64,000 bases of DNA from Sphingomonas sp. Leaf17 (lineage in GTDB: Bacteria > Pseudomonadota > Alphaproteobacteria > Sphingomonadales > Sphingomonadaceae). Made by a program: the position numbers and the translations under genes. The notes below the pieces were generated by a model. It was not told the DNA's origin, ran no database searches, and was given only the letters and a program-made list of their open reading frames with translations. This document shows, one piece after another, positions 28,371 to 35,884 of the stretch. The stretch's first letter is position 1, and each line of letters begins with the position of its first letter. The DNA is taken from NCBI RefSeq assembly GCF_001421505.1, contig NZ_LMKL01000004.1, positions 507,003-571,002 of the forward strand, in the 5' to 3' direction.

Positions 28371-28904
28371 TCAGGTGGTGACGTTGATCCGATCATACGG
28401 GATCGCGTCGTTGATCGTGCCGCCGCGTGGCACCCAAATCATTCCATCTCGACTCGGCGCTTCCATTTGCGAAGCCTTTTCTCGCCAGCGGCGCCACGCG
28501 ATGCCCTCGCCCGAAACACGGCGTGCCTGAGGCGGCAACTCCGACGCGCTGAGGCGGCGAAGTGCGCCGATGAACCACCGGTCGCTATCCGTAAGAAGTT
28601 CGATCGGCGCATTCTCGTCCGCAGCGTACAGGCGAGCATTGGGGATCCACCTCACACCCGTTCTTCCCCGGATCGCCAGCGACACGCCGAGTGGTTCATC
28701 TGCGTCGAGCGCGCAGGCGACATGAACGAGGTCGCAACCCTTGTCGGCAGCGAGCTGGGCCATCGCAGCGATGTCGTCACCGATGCGCGGTGAGCTGAAG
28801 CACCATGCGGTTGTGTCGAACCGGTGGGTGTGACCGGGATGAGTCATCAACGTGCGCAAGGCGAGAGACCATTTCTGGGCAAGGTCGAGATATGGCGATG
28901 TCAT
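28371..28904 (-). CDS. Hypothetical protein of mobilisation block
   Basis: 177 residues from ATG 28904 (MTSPYLDLAQKW), preceded by GGAG at proper spacing; an ATG four codons earlier lacks such a site. No family recognised. N-terminal half is helix-rich with DIAAMAQLAADKGCDLVHVAC; C-terminal half is basic (ARRVSGEGIAWRRWREKA). No signal peptide or membrane segment. Co-directional with the relaxase-like and exonuclease genes, so possibly in one operon read from the repeat region at 30.8 kb. Confidence 0.65.
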   Translation of the reverse strand: MTSPYLDLAQKWSLALRTLMTHPGHTHRFDTTAWCFSSPRIGDDIAAMAQLAADKGCDLVHVACALDADEPLGVSLAIRGRTGVRWIPNARLYAADENAPIELLTDSDRWFIGALRRLSASELPPQARRVSGEGIAWRRWREKASQMEAPSRDGMIWVPRGGTINDAIPYDRINVTT

Positions 28905-28985
28905 TGTCGTCTCCATTTATATGAAGGCCTGTTGGCCGAGGTTCCTTTTCCGCTCTTCAACGAACCCCGCTTTGTCTGCATTCTG

Positions 28986-29633
28986 TCAGGTGGCGCTGCT
29001 GCTGCGCGCCCCTACGGTCGCACTGGCGCGGCGCAGGACCCAGGCATCGGTCGCCGCCTCGGCGTCGAGGCCGGTCACCCCGGCAGTGCGAACAAAAGTC
29101 CGCCAGATCGCCATCGCCTCGTCCGCGAGATCACGGCGCAGTCGATCGACAGCGCCGATGGCCCAAGCACCAGTGATGACCTCCACGTTCCAGACGGGCG
29201 CGTAGATCGCCATGCCTGAAGCGGCTTCATTCAGCGTCGGTGCGCCGGCACCGCCATGCCTAAGCGCGATGTCAACGACCCCGCCTTTCAGCAGATGCGT
29301 GAGCCGCTCCAGGAAATGATGAGCGACCGCTGGCGGTGCGGTTGCAGCGGCGTCGAGCAACGCCGGGACGAGCTGGTGGTCGACGTTCCAGCCAATCATC
29401 ATGGCGGCTCCCGGTAGGCGGGATGTGATCCATTCAAGCAAAGTGCCTTCCGGCTCTCCGGCCGAGATCGCGTGGGCGCGACGTTCGAAGCGCCAGCGGC
29501 CGTCCGCATTGCGTTTGGCGATGAACAGCCCAACGCCCACGAGGTTGGTCTCAGCGGCGTGAACACCATTGGCGGAAGCCGGCATCTCGACAGTTACAGC
29601 GGTAAGGGCGATGTAGATGGGACAGGTAATCAT
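28986..29633 (-). CDS. Diverged exonuclease-like protein without acidic motif
   Basis: 215 residues from ATG 29633 with CGGAG upstream. It parallels the neighbouring exonuclease: YIALTAVTVEMP where the neighbour has VVAFDIETVVEEEP, AAMMIGWNVDHQLVPALL against GVVGVGWNSRGFDLAVL, and VVDIALRHGG...TLNEAA...LADEAMAIWRTF against HCDLADQFSG...SLAAVC...VAEDTIATWMCW. The Asp and Glu of motif I are replaced by Thr and Val, so catalysis by the DEDD mechanism is unlikely. A regulatory or DNA-binding partner is an inference. Confidence 0.6.
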   Translation of the reverse strand: MITCPIYIALTAVTVEMPASANGVHAAETNLVGVGLFIAKRNADGRWRFERRAHAISAGEPEGTLLEWITSRLPGAAMMIGWNVDHQLVPALLDAAATAPPAVAHHFLERLTHLLKGGVVDIALRHGGAGAPTLNEAASGMAIYAPVWNVEVITGAWAIGAVDRLRRDLADEAMAIWRTFVRTAGVTGLDAEAATDAWVLRRASATVGARSSSAT

Positions 29634-29726
29634 ACGTGCTCCGGTGGACACACGTCATCGCGCCGCCGGCGTCGCCGGCAGCGGATGACAAGATTGATGC
29701 AAGAGCCGGGCGTGGCGCTCGGCGGA

Positions 29727-30557
29727 TCAGAGCGCGTTCGCGGCGAACCCTTGCTCGTCGCGTTCCTGAGCAAGCCGACGCGCGACGTCGGTCGATGCTC
29801 TTGTGGCGCGGACGGCCGGTGCCTGCGCCAGCGCCCACCGGGCCGGCGGGCATTCCGCAAACCCGCGGAATGGTTCCAGTCCAGGCGTCGTCTGCAGCCA
29901 GACGGCGAAATCCGCGAGCGGCAGAGCCATTTCAGCCGGGTCAGCGTTCTTCCACGCGGCCCAATGAAGCCAGCACATCCAGGTCGCAATCGTGTCTTCG
30001 GCAACGTAGCGCATGACGGCATCAACGTCGCCAGCGCGCCACAGCGCGCCCACGTCCGACCCGTGGGTGGACGTCTTCACCGGAATCTGCAGCGCCTCGC
30101 AGACGGCCGCCAACGACAGCGTACGCGACGATCCGTATCCGGAGAACTGGTCGGCCAGATCGCAATGGGTGGTGTCGTAGCGAGCCGACTGCGCCTGCCG
30201 CGCCAGCCCTTCAAGTCCGAAGCATTGATGAGACATCGCCCGGAGACGGAGAACCGCCAGATCGAAGCCTCGCGAATTCCAGCCGACGCCGACCACCCCG
30301 GGAGATAGACAAGCATCGACCTTCCGATAGAACTGTTCCTCGTCACCGGGTCGGCAGACCAGCACGTCGAGGCGGAAGCTGTGTCCCCCGTCTGCTGACC
30401 GGGTTACGCCAAGGAACGCTGCCGTGACCGGTCGATGCTGCGGGATGGGCGGGAAGGATCCGTCGACGGGTTCCTCTTCCACGACCGTTTCGATGTCGAA
30501 GGCGACCACTCGCCCGGTGGGATGGTCGTCGCGGGGACGCTGCTGCCAGATACCCAT
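29727..30557 (-). CDS. PolB-type 3'-5' exonuclease (DEDD)
   Basis: 276 residues from ATG 30557 (MGIWQQRP), preceded by GAGGTG; the frame extends to 30629 but without such a site. ExoI motif AFDIETV near residue 21 gives the first Asp and Glu, ExoII is VGWNSRGFDLAVL near residue 90, and ExoIII is YVAEDTIATW with Tyr four residues before Asp. It resembles the stand-alone predicted PolB exonuclease family (DNA_pol_B_exo2). Role in element replication, repair or RNA turnover unknown. Followed by a diverged paralogue. Confidence 0.75.
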   Translation of the reverse strand: MGIWQQRPRDDHPTGRVVAFDIETVVEEEPVDGSFPPIPQHRPVTAAFLGVTRSADGGHSFRLDVLVCRPGDEEQFYRKVDACLSPGVVGVGWNSRGFDLAVLRLRAMSHQCFGLEGLARQAQSARYDTTHCDLADQFSGYGSSRTLSLAAVCEALQIPVKTSTHGSDVGALWRAGDVDAVMRYVAEDTIATWMCWLHWAAWKNADPAEMALPLADFAVWLQTTPGLEPFRGFAECPPARWALAQAPAVRATRASTDVARRLAQERDEQGFAANAL

Positions 30558-30832
30558 ATGCTTCACCTCATGTCGAATTTCGCGTCGCTGGTTAGCGGTG
30601 CGGATCGACCGGCGCGGTGGCCGCGTCACGCGGCTTTTCCCCTACCCCTGATCGATCACGGAGCCGGCAGGCCTGAAAGAGCGGGACGAGGTGCTATGCA
30701 GAACTGGCGCCGACCGAAGGGATGGCGCAACCCAAGGTCCGCAGCACGGACCGCCCAGAGCCGTGCACGGCGACGCGGACCCTGAGGTTCGCGCTCCGCA
30801 GCGCGGCGCCGCCGCAGCGGCTGCCGAGCCGC

Positions 30833-30865
30833 GTAGTTGTTACGTGCGTAGCGCGTAATAACTAC
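30833..30865. repeat. Imperfect palindrome
   Basis: GTAGTTGTTACG (30833-30844) and CGTAATAACTAC (30854-30865), one mismatch in 12, 9-base spacer. Overlaps the first copy of the direct repeat by four bases. Confidence 0.7.
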
Positions 30866-30925
30866 GGTATTGCGCCTAAAAAAATTAGTAATGTGGTTCT
30901 GCCACATAGCTACGGTATTGCGCCT
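30862..30925 (+). repeat. Direct repeat pair flanking a hairpin
   Basis: CTACGGTATTGCGCCT at 30862-30877 and 30910-30925, 48 bases apart, each followed by an A-run and TT. Between them ATGTGG / CCACAT (30891-30896 and 30902-30907) forms a 6-base hairpin with a 5-base loop. Confidence 0.75.
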
Positions 30926-30952
30926 GAAAATTGCCAGCCGCTTAGAACAGGT

Positions 30953-31020
30953 CTTACCCAATGTAAGTTGACTTAGGGTCCGACTTACCTCAGGAAAGCA
31001 CAGCGATCAAATATCTTACC
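30953..31020 (+). repeat. Three CTTACC motifs with 31-base period
   Basis: CTTACC at 30953, 30984 and 31015, spacing exactly 31 bases (about three helical turns). The first is also part of the inverted repeat CTTAC/GTAAG (30953-30957, 30963-30967). Same-face protein binding is the simplest reading. Confidence 0.65.
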
Positions 31021-31131
31021 TTAGCCGCCGTCCTATGACATTTCCGCATACGCAAATGACGTTATTGCGAGACGTAAGGGTTCTGGCCACGTAAATGGAT
31101 GTCCGCCTGAGATCGAAATCCCTTCGATCGG

Positions 31132-32022
31132 GTGGAGGACTTCACGTTGCAGCAGCTTCAGTCGGCCCTTGATACACTGATCGGCGTCGCAACCGACCTC
31201 ATTGTCAGCGCCGCCGCATCATCAGCGCGTGAGTATAAGTCCACGCGCGACACGGCGACTGACCTCCGTAGCGAGGCTGCGCTACGCGAGATCGTCGGCC
31301 CCGCGCTGTATAAGCTCGCCCTTAGCATGTCGGCGGAGGTCGAGCGTCGTGCAACGCCACGGTTCAAGTCGATCCTCGCGCATCCCCGCCACGGCCGTGA
31401 GCAGCTCATCGACGAACTCGATGACGCCGACACCGAGCTCAATACAGCCATTCATGAAGTCGCGCCGTCGCCGACCGCCGCAGCGAACCTCCGCGTCGCG
31501 CTCGCGATCATTCGTGTGCGTGCCATCACAATGGCGTTGGGCGAGCAGGCGTTCGCGGATCCCCGCAGACTCAGGGGCGGCGGCGGGCCAACGCCCCGAC
31601 GCCGGGCGTTTAAGGCGACTGATCTCCGCGAGGACGTGGCGCGGGGGGTGATCGCAGCCATCGATGCCGGCGATCGGTGGCATGCGGCGTTGGAGCCGCT
31701 CCGCGTGCTGGAACCGACCGGCGCAAATCGCGACGGCGTTGCAACCAAGATCTTGGCGTTCGCGGATATGCCGGATGGCCACGCCATTCTGGAGCGCATC
31801 GCCGCCAACGCGCGCCCGCACTTCCCGCCGCTGGTTCAGCCAGCCTCGGACGGGCCGTCCGCGACTGCCGAATTGATCGAGGACGTCAACGCGCCGATCG
31901 AGATCGTCAATCCGGATCGCGCCGTAGCAGCCGAGCGCCGTCCGACCGTCAATCAGAAAGACGGCCGATTGTCAGCCGCTGAAATCGCGCGCCGCCAGAG
32001 AGAGGAGCGGCGGCGGCGATGA
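31132..32022 (+). CDS. Hypothetical protein upstream of TraL-like gene
   Basis: About 296 residues if GTG 31132 is used; a TTG at 31147 has a better ribosome site (GGAGGA, 7-base spacing) and would give 291. Mostly alpha-helical in the first 150 residues (LQQLQSALDTLIG, ALYKLALSMSAEVERR), glycine-rich linker near 150 (RRLRGGGGPTPRRR), and a very basic C-terminus (IARRQREERRRR). No membrane segment. Position before a TraL-like and a TraM-like gene would fit a TraK-like oriT-binding protein, but similarity to TraK is not evident. Confidence 0.6.
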   Translation: MEDFTLQQLQSALDTLIGVATDLIVSAAASSAREYKSTRDTATDLRSEAALREIVGPALYKLALSMSAEVERRATPRFKSILAHPRHGREQLIDELDDADTELNTAIHEVAPSPTAAANLRVALAIIRVRAITMALGEQAFADPRRLRGGGGPTPRRRAFKATDLREDVARGVIAAIDAGDRWHAALEPLRVLEPTGANRDGVATKILAFADMPDGHAILERIAANARPHFPPLVQPASDGPSATAELIEDVNAPIEIVNPDRAVAAERRPTVNQKDGRLSAAEIARRQREERRRR

Positions 32023-32101
32023 ACTTCCGCATTTCGCGCTTGGCTCGAGCGCCGCCCGCCCCGCGTGCCGCAAAATTACAGCAACACAGTGGAGATCCAT
32101 T

Positions 32102-32806
32102 ATGAACATGAAGAACTATTATCGATACCTGCACCTGTTCGAAAAGGAAAAGGGCGGCGTCGGATCGACGGGAAGCCTCGTCACGGCCGCGCATGAGGTG
32201 ATGAAGCGTGGCGACCCTGTCGTCTTCGTCGAGTGCAGCGTGACGCAGGCAGACGTGTTGAACGCTTATTCAAAGCGCCACACGGTGCATGAGGTCGACT
32301 TAAAGAGTGACGACGCCGCGGACCAGATCCTCAGCGCCGTTCAGCAGGCAGACCCCGGCGCCCGTATCTTCGTCAATGTGCCCGGTGGCCGACTCGACGA
32401 TCTCGATCGCGTCCACGATCTCATCCGATTTGTGCAGAAGAAATATCCCGATCTCATGCGGGTCGCCGTCACGTGGACGATGGGCCTCGATGCCGCCTCG
32501 CGCACGACGCTTGATGCGCTGCGAATGTCCCACATCCCGGGTCAGCTCATCCTGAACCTGCCGCACTGGCACGGAGACCTGGGTAACTACAGCAACGTCG
32601 ATTCGGATTTGCTCGACAGCGTCCTCGCAGAAGGCGGCATCGTCCTACAGATGCCCGAGCTGACGCCGCACCTCTATGACCGTTTCCGCAAGGATGAGAT
32701 CGGACTCGACGTGCTGCCGCAGGCCCCGCGCATGACCTTCGGAAATGTTGCGGCTTTCGAGATGTGGGAAGCCGAGGTCGCCGCGACGCTGGCGGACATC
32801 TACTGA
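32102..32806 (+). CDS. TraL/ParA-like P-loop protein with degenerate Walker A
   Basis: 234 residues, ATG preceded by GGAG. Layout resembles plasmid TraL/MobD/StbB-type ParA-family NTPases: KGGVGSTGSLVTAAHEVMK near residue 18 in place of the Walker A KGGVGKS/T, then VVFVECSVTQADVLNAY where the family has CIDTDPVNATFSGY, and IFVNVPGGRLDD in place of the Walker B/DNG motif. The second lysine and the Asp of DTD are missing, so ATP hydrolysis may be lost. Overlaps the next gene by one base. Confidence 0.6.
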   Translation: MNMKNYYRYLHLFEKEKGGVGSTGSLVTAAHEVMKRGDPVVFVECSVTQADVLNAYSKRHTVHEVDLKSDDAADQILSAVQQADPGARIFVNVPGGRLDDLDRVHDLIRFVQKKYPDLMRVAVTWTMGLDAASRTTLDALRMSHIPGQLILNLPHWHGDLGNYSNVDSDLLDSVLAEGGIVLQMPELTPHLYDRFRKDEIGLDVLPQAPRMTFGNVAAFEMWEAEVAATLADIY

Positions 32807-33327
32807 TGTCCGGCGGCACCTCAGCGATCGTGAACCTGTACATCGCGATCTACGGACACGCGCCTTCGTCTCAGACGACGGAGGCGCTGATCCGCGCCGA
32901 GCAGGTGCTCGGCATCACCGAAGGAGACGCACTCGCGCGGTTCTACGTGGTCCTGTTGCACTCCGCCGATCGCGTCGACGAGGCCGTGGGTAGCCGCACC
33001 GCAGCCGAGAAGGGGTTTATCACCGACCTGCGCGGAGTGACGAAGGAATTGGCTACGATTATCCGCAACGTCGATGACGCCGGTCGCAAGGTGATGCGCA
33101 CCGCGAAGCAGCGTGGATCGATGCTTTCGGACGACGATGTGGTTGCGGTGGATCGGTCGACGTCCCCGCTGTTCGCCTATCTGCGTCATGCCTTCTATTT
33201 CACCAGTCTCGGTAAGGACGCTGAGGAGCGCATCATGGCCGCCCGCCTCGACCTTTTCGCTACGGTCGTCCTGCTGGTGGTCGTAGCTGGTGCTACGTGG
33301 GGGATGTTTCGGCTTTTCCCCGTGTGA
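32806..33327 (+). CDS. Small protein with C-terminal membrane anchor (TraM-like position)
   Basis: 173 residues. The ATG overlaps the stop of the TraL-like gene (TGATG). Middle is helical/coiled (SRTAAEKGFITDLRGVTKELATIIRNVDDAGRK); the end LDLFATVVLLVVVAGATWGMFRLF is a single membrane helix. Gene order NTPase then small tail-anchored protein is like TraL-TraM or StbB-StbC of mobilisable plasmids, but sequence identity is not obvious. Followed by a strong hairpin. Confidence 0.6.
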   Translation: MSGGTSAIVNLYIAIYGHAPSSQTTEALIRAEQVLGITEGDALARFYVVLLHSADRVDEAVGSRTAAEKGFITDLRGVTKELATIIRNVDDAGRKVMRTAKQRGSMLSDDDVVAVDRSTSPLFAYLRHAFYFTSLGKDAEERIMAARLDLFATVVLLVVVAGATWGMFRLFPV

Positions 33328-33336
33328 CACCGCGAC

Positions 33337-33359
33337 GGCAGGCCACAAAGCGGCCTGCC
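33337..33359 (+). terminator. Hairpin after the TraL/TraM-like genes
   Basis: Perfect 8-base stem GGCAGGCC / GGCCTGCC with 7-base loop, 10 bases after the stop. Only a weak pyrimidine tail follows. Confidence 0.65.
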
Positions 33360-33452
33360 CTGCCTATTGATTATATTAAGTCTCCGGGGGGGTGTACTAC
33401 CGACGAAAACCGGGTGCCGTGGTATTAACGGTTGCCCGCTTAGCATGGGGTT

Positions 33453-34061
33453 ATGTGGCGAACCTCCATGACTCCGGGCGTGGCCCAATTGCCGAAGAGA
33501 ACTTGCCTGAGGCCGGAGAGCGCCCGGTCGCTGCTGCATGCCGAGCGGTTCGCGCGCAAGGCACTGTCGCCTATGGAAACGGTGATCACCATAGAATTCA
33601 GCTCCGCGCTTGCCGGCAGCGTGCAGCCGTATGAACTGTTCCGGAAGATATGGGAAAACACGCGACGCGCTTGGAACTACCGCGTGAAGCAAGGCACCGC
33701 GTACGGCACCTTCGACGCAATCGCTGTGTGGGAGCGCCCGCCGAACGGACCGACCCATGTGCACTGGCTGCTGCGCTGGTCGCCGCTTGATCGGGACGAT
33801 CTCGAAAAGCGCATCCGCCGCGCGCTGAAGAAGCTCGCGCCTAACATGCCCGACCGCTGCCTGATGGTGCAGCCTGCGAAGACGACGAGCAAGTTTGCAA
33901 AGTATATGGCGAAGGGGATCGACGCCCCCTACGCCGATCACTTCTATCTAAAGCACTCGCCCCAGGGTCCGATCAATCATCGCCGAATCATCATATCTCG
34001 GTCCCTTGGGCCAACGGCGCGCAAGATTTATCGACAAAAAACCGGGTTATCGCCGATCTGA
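33453..34061 (+). CDS. Rep-like HUH endonuclease
   Basis: 202 residues from ATG 33453; internal ATGs at 33468 or 33573 could be the true start. Contains the metal-binding HUH motif as THVHWLLRW near residue 107, followed by KFAKYMAKGID with Tyr and Lys in the YxxK arrangement of rolling-circle initiators (about residue 150). Between them is a helical segment (LDRDDLEKRIRRALKKL). The combination fits small Rep proteins of plasmids/phages or REP-associated transposases. No helicase domain. Closest class cannot be fixed without a search. Confidence 0.6.
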   Translation: MWRTSMTPGVAQLPKRTCLRPESARSLLHAERFARKALSPMETVITIEFSSALAGSVQPYELFRKIWENTRRAWNYRVKQGTAYGTFDAIAVWERPPNGPTHVHWLLRWSPLDRDDLEKRIRRALKKLAPNMPDRCLMVQPAKTTSKFAKYMAKGIDAPYADHFYLKHSPQGPINHRRIIISRSLGPTARKIYRQKTGLSPI

Positions 34062-34367
34062 CAAACGCGTCGATTAGATAGCGGATTGCATCGCTGTGTC
34101 CTCGACAGGCGAAGCTGTCGCCATGAACGCCGGGCGCGCGTTTATCGTCTTGATGTGACAGGTTTCCGTGCGTGTTCGGACCGGGCGCCAGCGTCAGCAC
34201 CTAGATGCTCTTGGCCGTCACCACCAAACGGGTGAAGAATACCGATCCTCAGTGGTGCTGCGGCGTCGGGCTCGATATCTCGCTGGCATCAACGGAGACG
34301 ACTTCCGCAGCCGATACGATCTTGCCGAAGGCGGCTCGAGCCGGAACGTACATGGCTTCCACCTCCA
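34062..34367. other. Gap between Rep-like gene and merR
   Basis: About 305 bases. A short frame at 34205 reads GVGLDISLASTE, faintly like the start of IS110 transposases (VGLDVSLKxT), but it breaks down at once. No intact gene or terminator seen. Confidence 0.4.
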
Positions 34368-34772
34368 TCAACGGACTCCCGGGGCGAATGCCTCGAGGAT
34401 GCGACATTCCGCCATGGTGCCTCCAGCGCAGCTGGAGATGACTCCCGCGAGTTCGCGCCGAAGCGCCGTCAGGTCGGCGATCTTGCGGTCAATCTCCTCC
34501 AGGTGCCGGTTGGCCAGGGCGTCCACCGTCCCACAGTCCCGATCGCGCTGCTCAGCCATGTCGAGCAGCGCGCGCACCTCGTCCAGCGAGAAGCCGAGAT
34601 CGCGCGTGCGGCGGATGAATCGAAGGCGCTCCAGGTCCTCCGGTCGATACGAACGGTAGTTGCCCGTCGTCCGAGCCGGAGGGGCGATCAGTCCCGCGCG
34701 CTCGTAATAGCGCACCGTCTCCACCTTGGTGCCGGTCGCCTCAGCCAGCTTGCCGATCGTCAGCGCATTCAT
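34368..34772 (-). CDS. MerR-family metal-responsive regulator (Cd/Pb/Zn type)
   Basis: 134 residues. N-terminal winged HTH (TIGKLAEATGTKVETVRYYERAGLI), dimer helix, then a metal loop. It has the cysteine of the divalent-metal group in QRDRDCGTVD and two more in SSCAGGTMAEC, so Cd, Pb or Zn is more likely than Cu(I). Divergent from a CDF transporter, with a classic MerR operator between them (34777-34807). Confidence 0.88.
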   Translation of the reverse strand: MNALTIGKLAEATGTKVETVRYYERAGLIAPPARTTGNYRSYRPEDLERLRFIRRTRDLGFSLDEVRALLDMAEQRDRDCGTVDALANRHLEEIDRKIADLTALRRELAGVISSCAGGTMAECRILEAFAPGVR

Positions 34773-34776
34773 CCTA

Positions 34777-34807
34777 TTGACCCTGTAGCAGCTACAGGCT
34801 CCATATA
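34777..34807 (+). promoter_or_regulatory. MerR-type promoter/operator
   Basis: -35 TTGACC (34777-34782), -10 CATATA (34802-34807), 19-base spacer longer than the optimum, with the perfect dyad CCTGTAGC-A-GCTACAGG (34782-34798) inside the spacer. This is the hallmark of promoters that MerR regulators untwist. Drives the CDF gene at 34842. Confidence 0.85.
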
Positions 34808-34841
34808 GGGCGTCGCACGACGAACACGAAGGGCGACGACC

Positions 34842-35486
34842 ATGGCCTGCGGCAGCTGCTGCGCATCATCGAACAAGGGGACATCCGCAGATCCCAGGTG
34901 GAGGCGGGCGCTCTGGATCGCGCTCGGCGTGAACGCCGCCATGTTCGCCGCCGAAATCGTCGCCGGCGTGGCCGGCGGATCGAAAGCACTGCAGGCGGAC
35001 GCGCTCGACTTCCTCGGCGACAGCGCGAACTACGCGATCAGTCTTGGCGTGGCCGGCATGGCGCTGGCTTGGCGAGCGAGGGCGGCACTGCTCAAGGGTG
35101 CGACGCTCGCAATCCTCGGCGTCTACGTCCTGGCAGCGGCACTTTGGGCGGTCTGGCACGGCGGCACGCCGCAGGCCGGGATCATGGGTGTGGTCGGCGT
35201 GATCGCGCTGGTGGCGAACGCCGGTGTCGCGCTGATGCTGTATCGCTATCGCACCGGCGACGCGAACATGCGGTCCGTCTGGATCTGCTCGCGCAACGAC
35301 GCGATCGGCAACGTCGCCGTAGTGCTCGCCGCAGCGGGCGTGTTCGGGACCGGCACCGCCTGGCCCGATCTGATCGTCGCTGGCGTCATGGCCCTGCTCG
35401 GTATCAGCGGCGGCGTGCAGATCATCATGCAGGCGCGATCCGAGATCGTCCCGAATGGGCGGGGTTACACGGTGCCGGCGGAATGA
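34842..35486 (+). CDS. Short CDF-type cation transporter
   Basis: 214 residues, six membrane helices and almost no cytoplasmic C-terminal domain. N-terminus is cysteine-rich (MACGSCCASS). The metal-site residues differ from CzcD: helix 2 has DALDFLGDSANY (DxxxD) and helix 5 WICSRNDAIGN (CxxxD), against HxxxD in zinc CDFs. Under a MerR-type promoter, so induced by a soft divalent metal. Overlaps the next gene by four bases (ATGA). Confidence 0.85.
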   Translation: MACGSCCASSNKGTSADPRWRRALWIALGVNAAMFAAEIVAGVAGGSKALQADALDFLGDSANYAISLGVAGMALAWRARAALLKGATLAILGVYVLAAALWAVWHGGTPQAGIMGVVGVIALVANAGVALMLYRYRTGDANMRSVWICSRNDAIGNVAVVLAAAGVFGTGTAWPDLIVAGVMALLGISGGVQIIMQARSEIVPNGRGYTVPAE

Positions 35487-35827
35487 TAGTAAAAGGCATG
35501 CGCAAGCTCGTGCCCTTCCTGGCGTGCCTGATGCTGGTCCTTACGACGTGGGCCGGCATGGCGCATGCTACCGAAGCAGGCGGCGTCGAGATGAGCAGGA
35601 CCGAGATGGCCGCCCATGCACCAGGCGACGGCGACGAGGTTCCGGCCGATGCCGACAAGGGCTATCCGCACCATCACGCGAGCTGCCACGAGCACCACGT
35701 GAACACGCCGACCGTCCGGGCCGCCGCCCTGCCGGTCTCCGTCGCGTCGGCAATGCCGCTGCCGGTGCGCAGCCGCGCGCTGAGCGGGCACGACACCGAA
35801 GCGGACCTCCGCCCCCCGCAGGCCTGA
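35483..35827 (+). CDS. Small His-rich secreted protein
   Basis: 114 residues. Signal peptide (KLVPFLACLMLVLTTWAGMAHA), then a short acidic stretch and GYPHHHASCHEHH, a probable metal-binding patch. Translationally coupled to the CDF gene and 57 bases before the czcC-like gene. Position and composition recall CzcI/CzcE-type periplasmic proteins, but no family match is claimed. Confidence 0.7.
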   Translation: MIVKGMRKLVPFLACLMLVLTTWAGMAHATEAGGVEMSRTEMAAHAPGDGDEVPADADKGYPHHHASCHEHHVNTPTVRAAALPVSVASAMPLPVRSRALSGHDTEADLRPPQA

Positions 35828-35884
35828 CGCGTCGATTGGGCGCGCGTGGACGCGCGTCCGGGTCAATAACGTCAGGAGCATCTC

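Larger units (their letters stand above)
30558..31131. other. Repeat-rich noncoding region between divergent gene blocks
   Basis: About 570 bases with no credible gene. From 30830 it is AT-richer than its surroundings and packed with repeats: an imperfect palindrome, a 16-base direct repeat pair, a hairpin, and three CTTACC motifs at exact 31-base intervals, each listed separately. Leftward lie the exonuclease and relaxase-like genes, rightward the TraL-like genes. Could be an origin of transfer or replication, a divergent promoter, or both. Confidence 0.6.

Noticed and set aside
33392..33634. 80-residue frame before and inside the Rep-like gene
   Set aside because: Overlaps the Rep-like gene in a different frame and lacks a domain.
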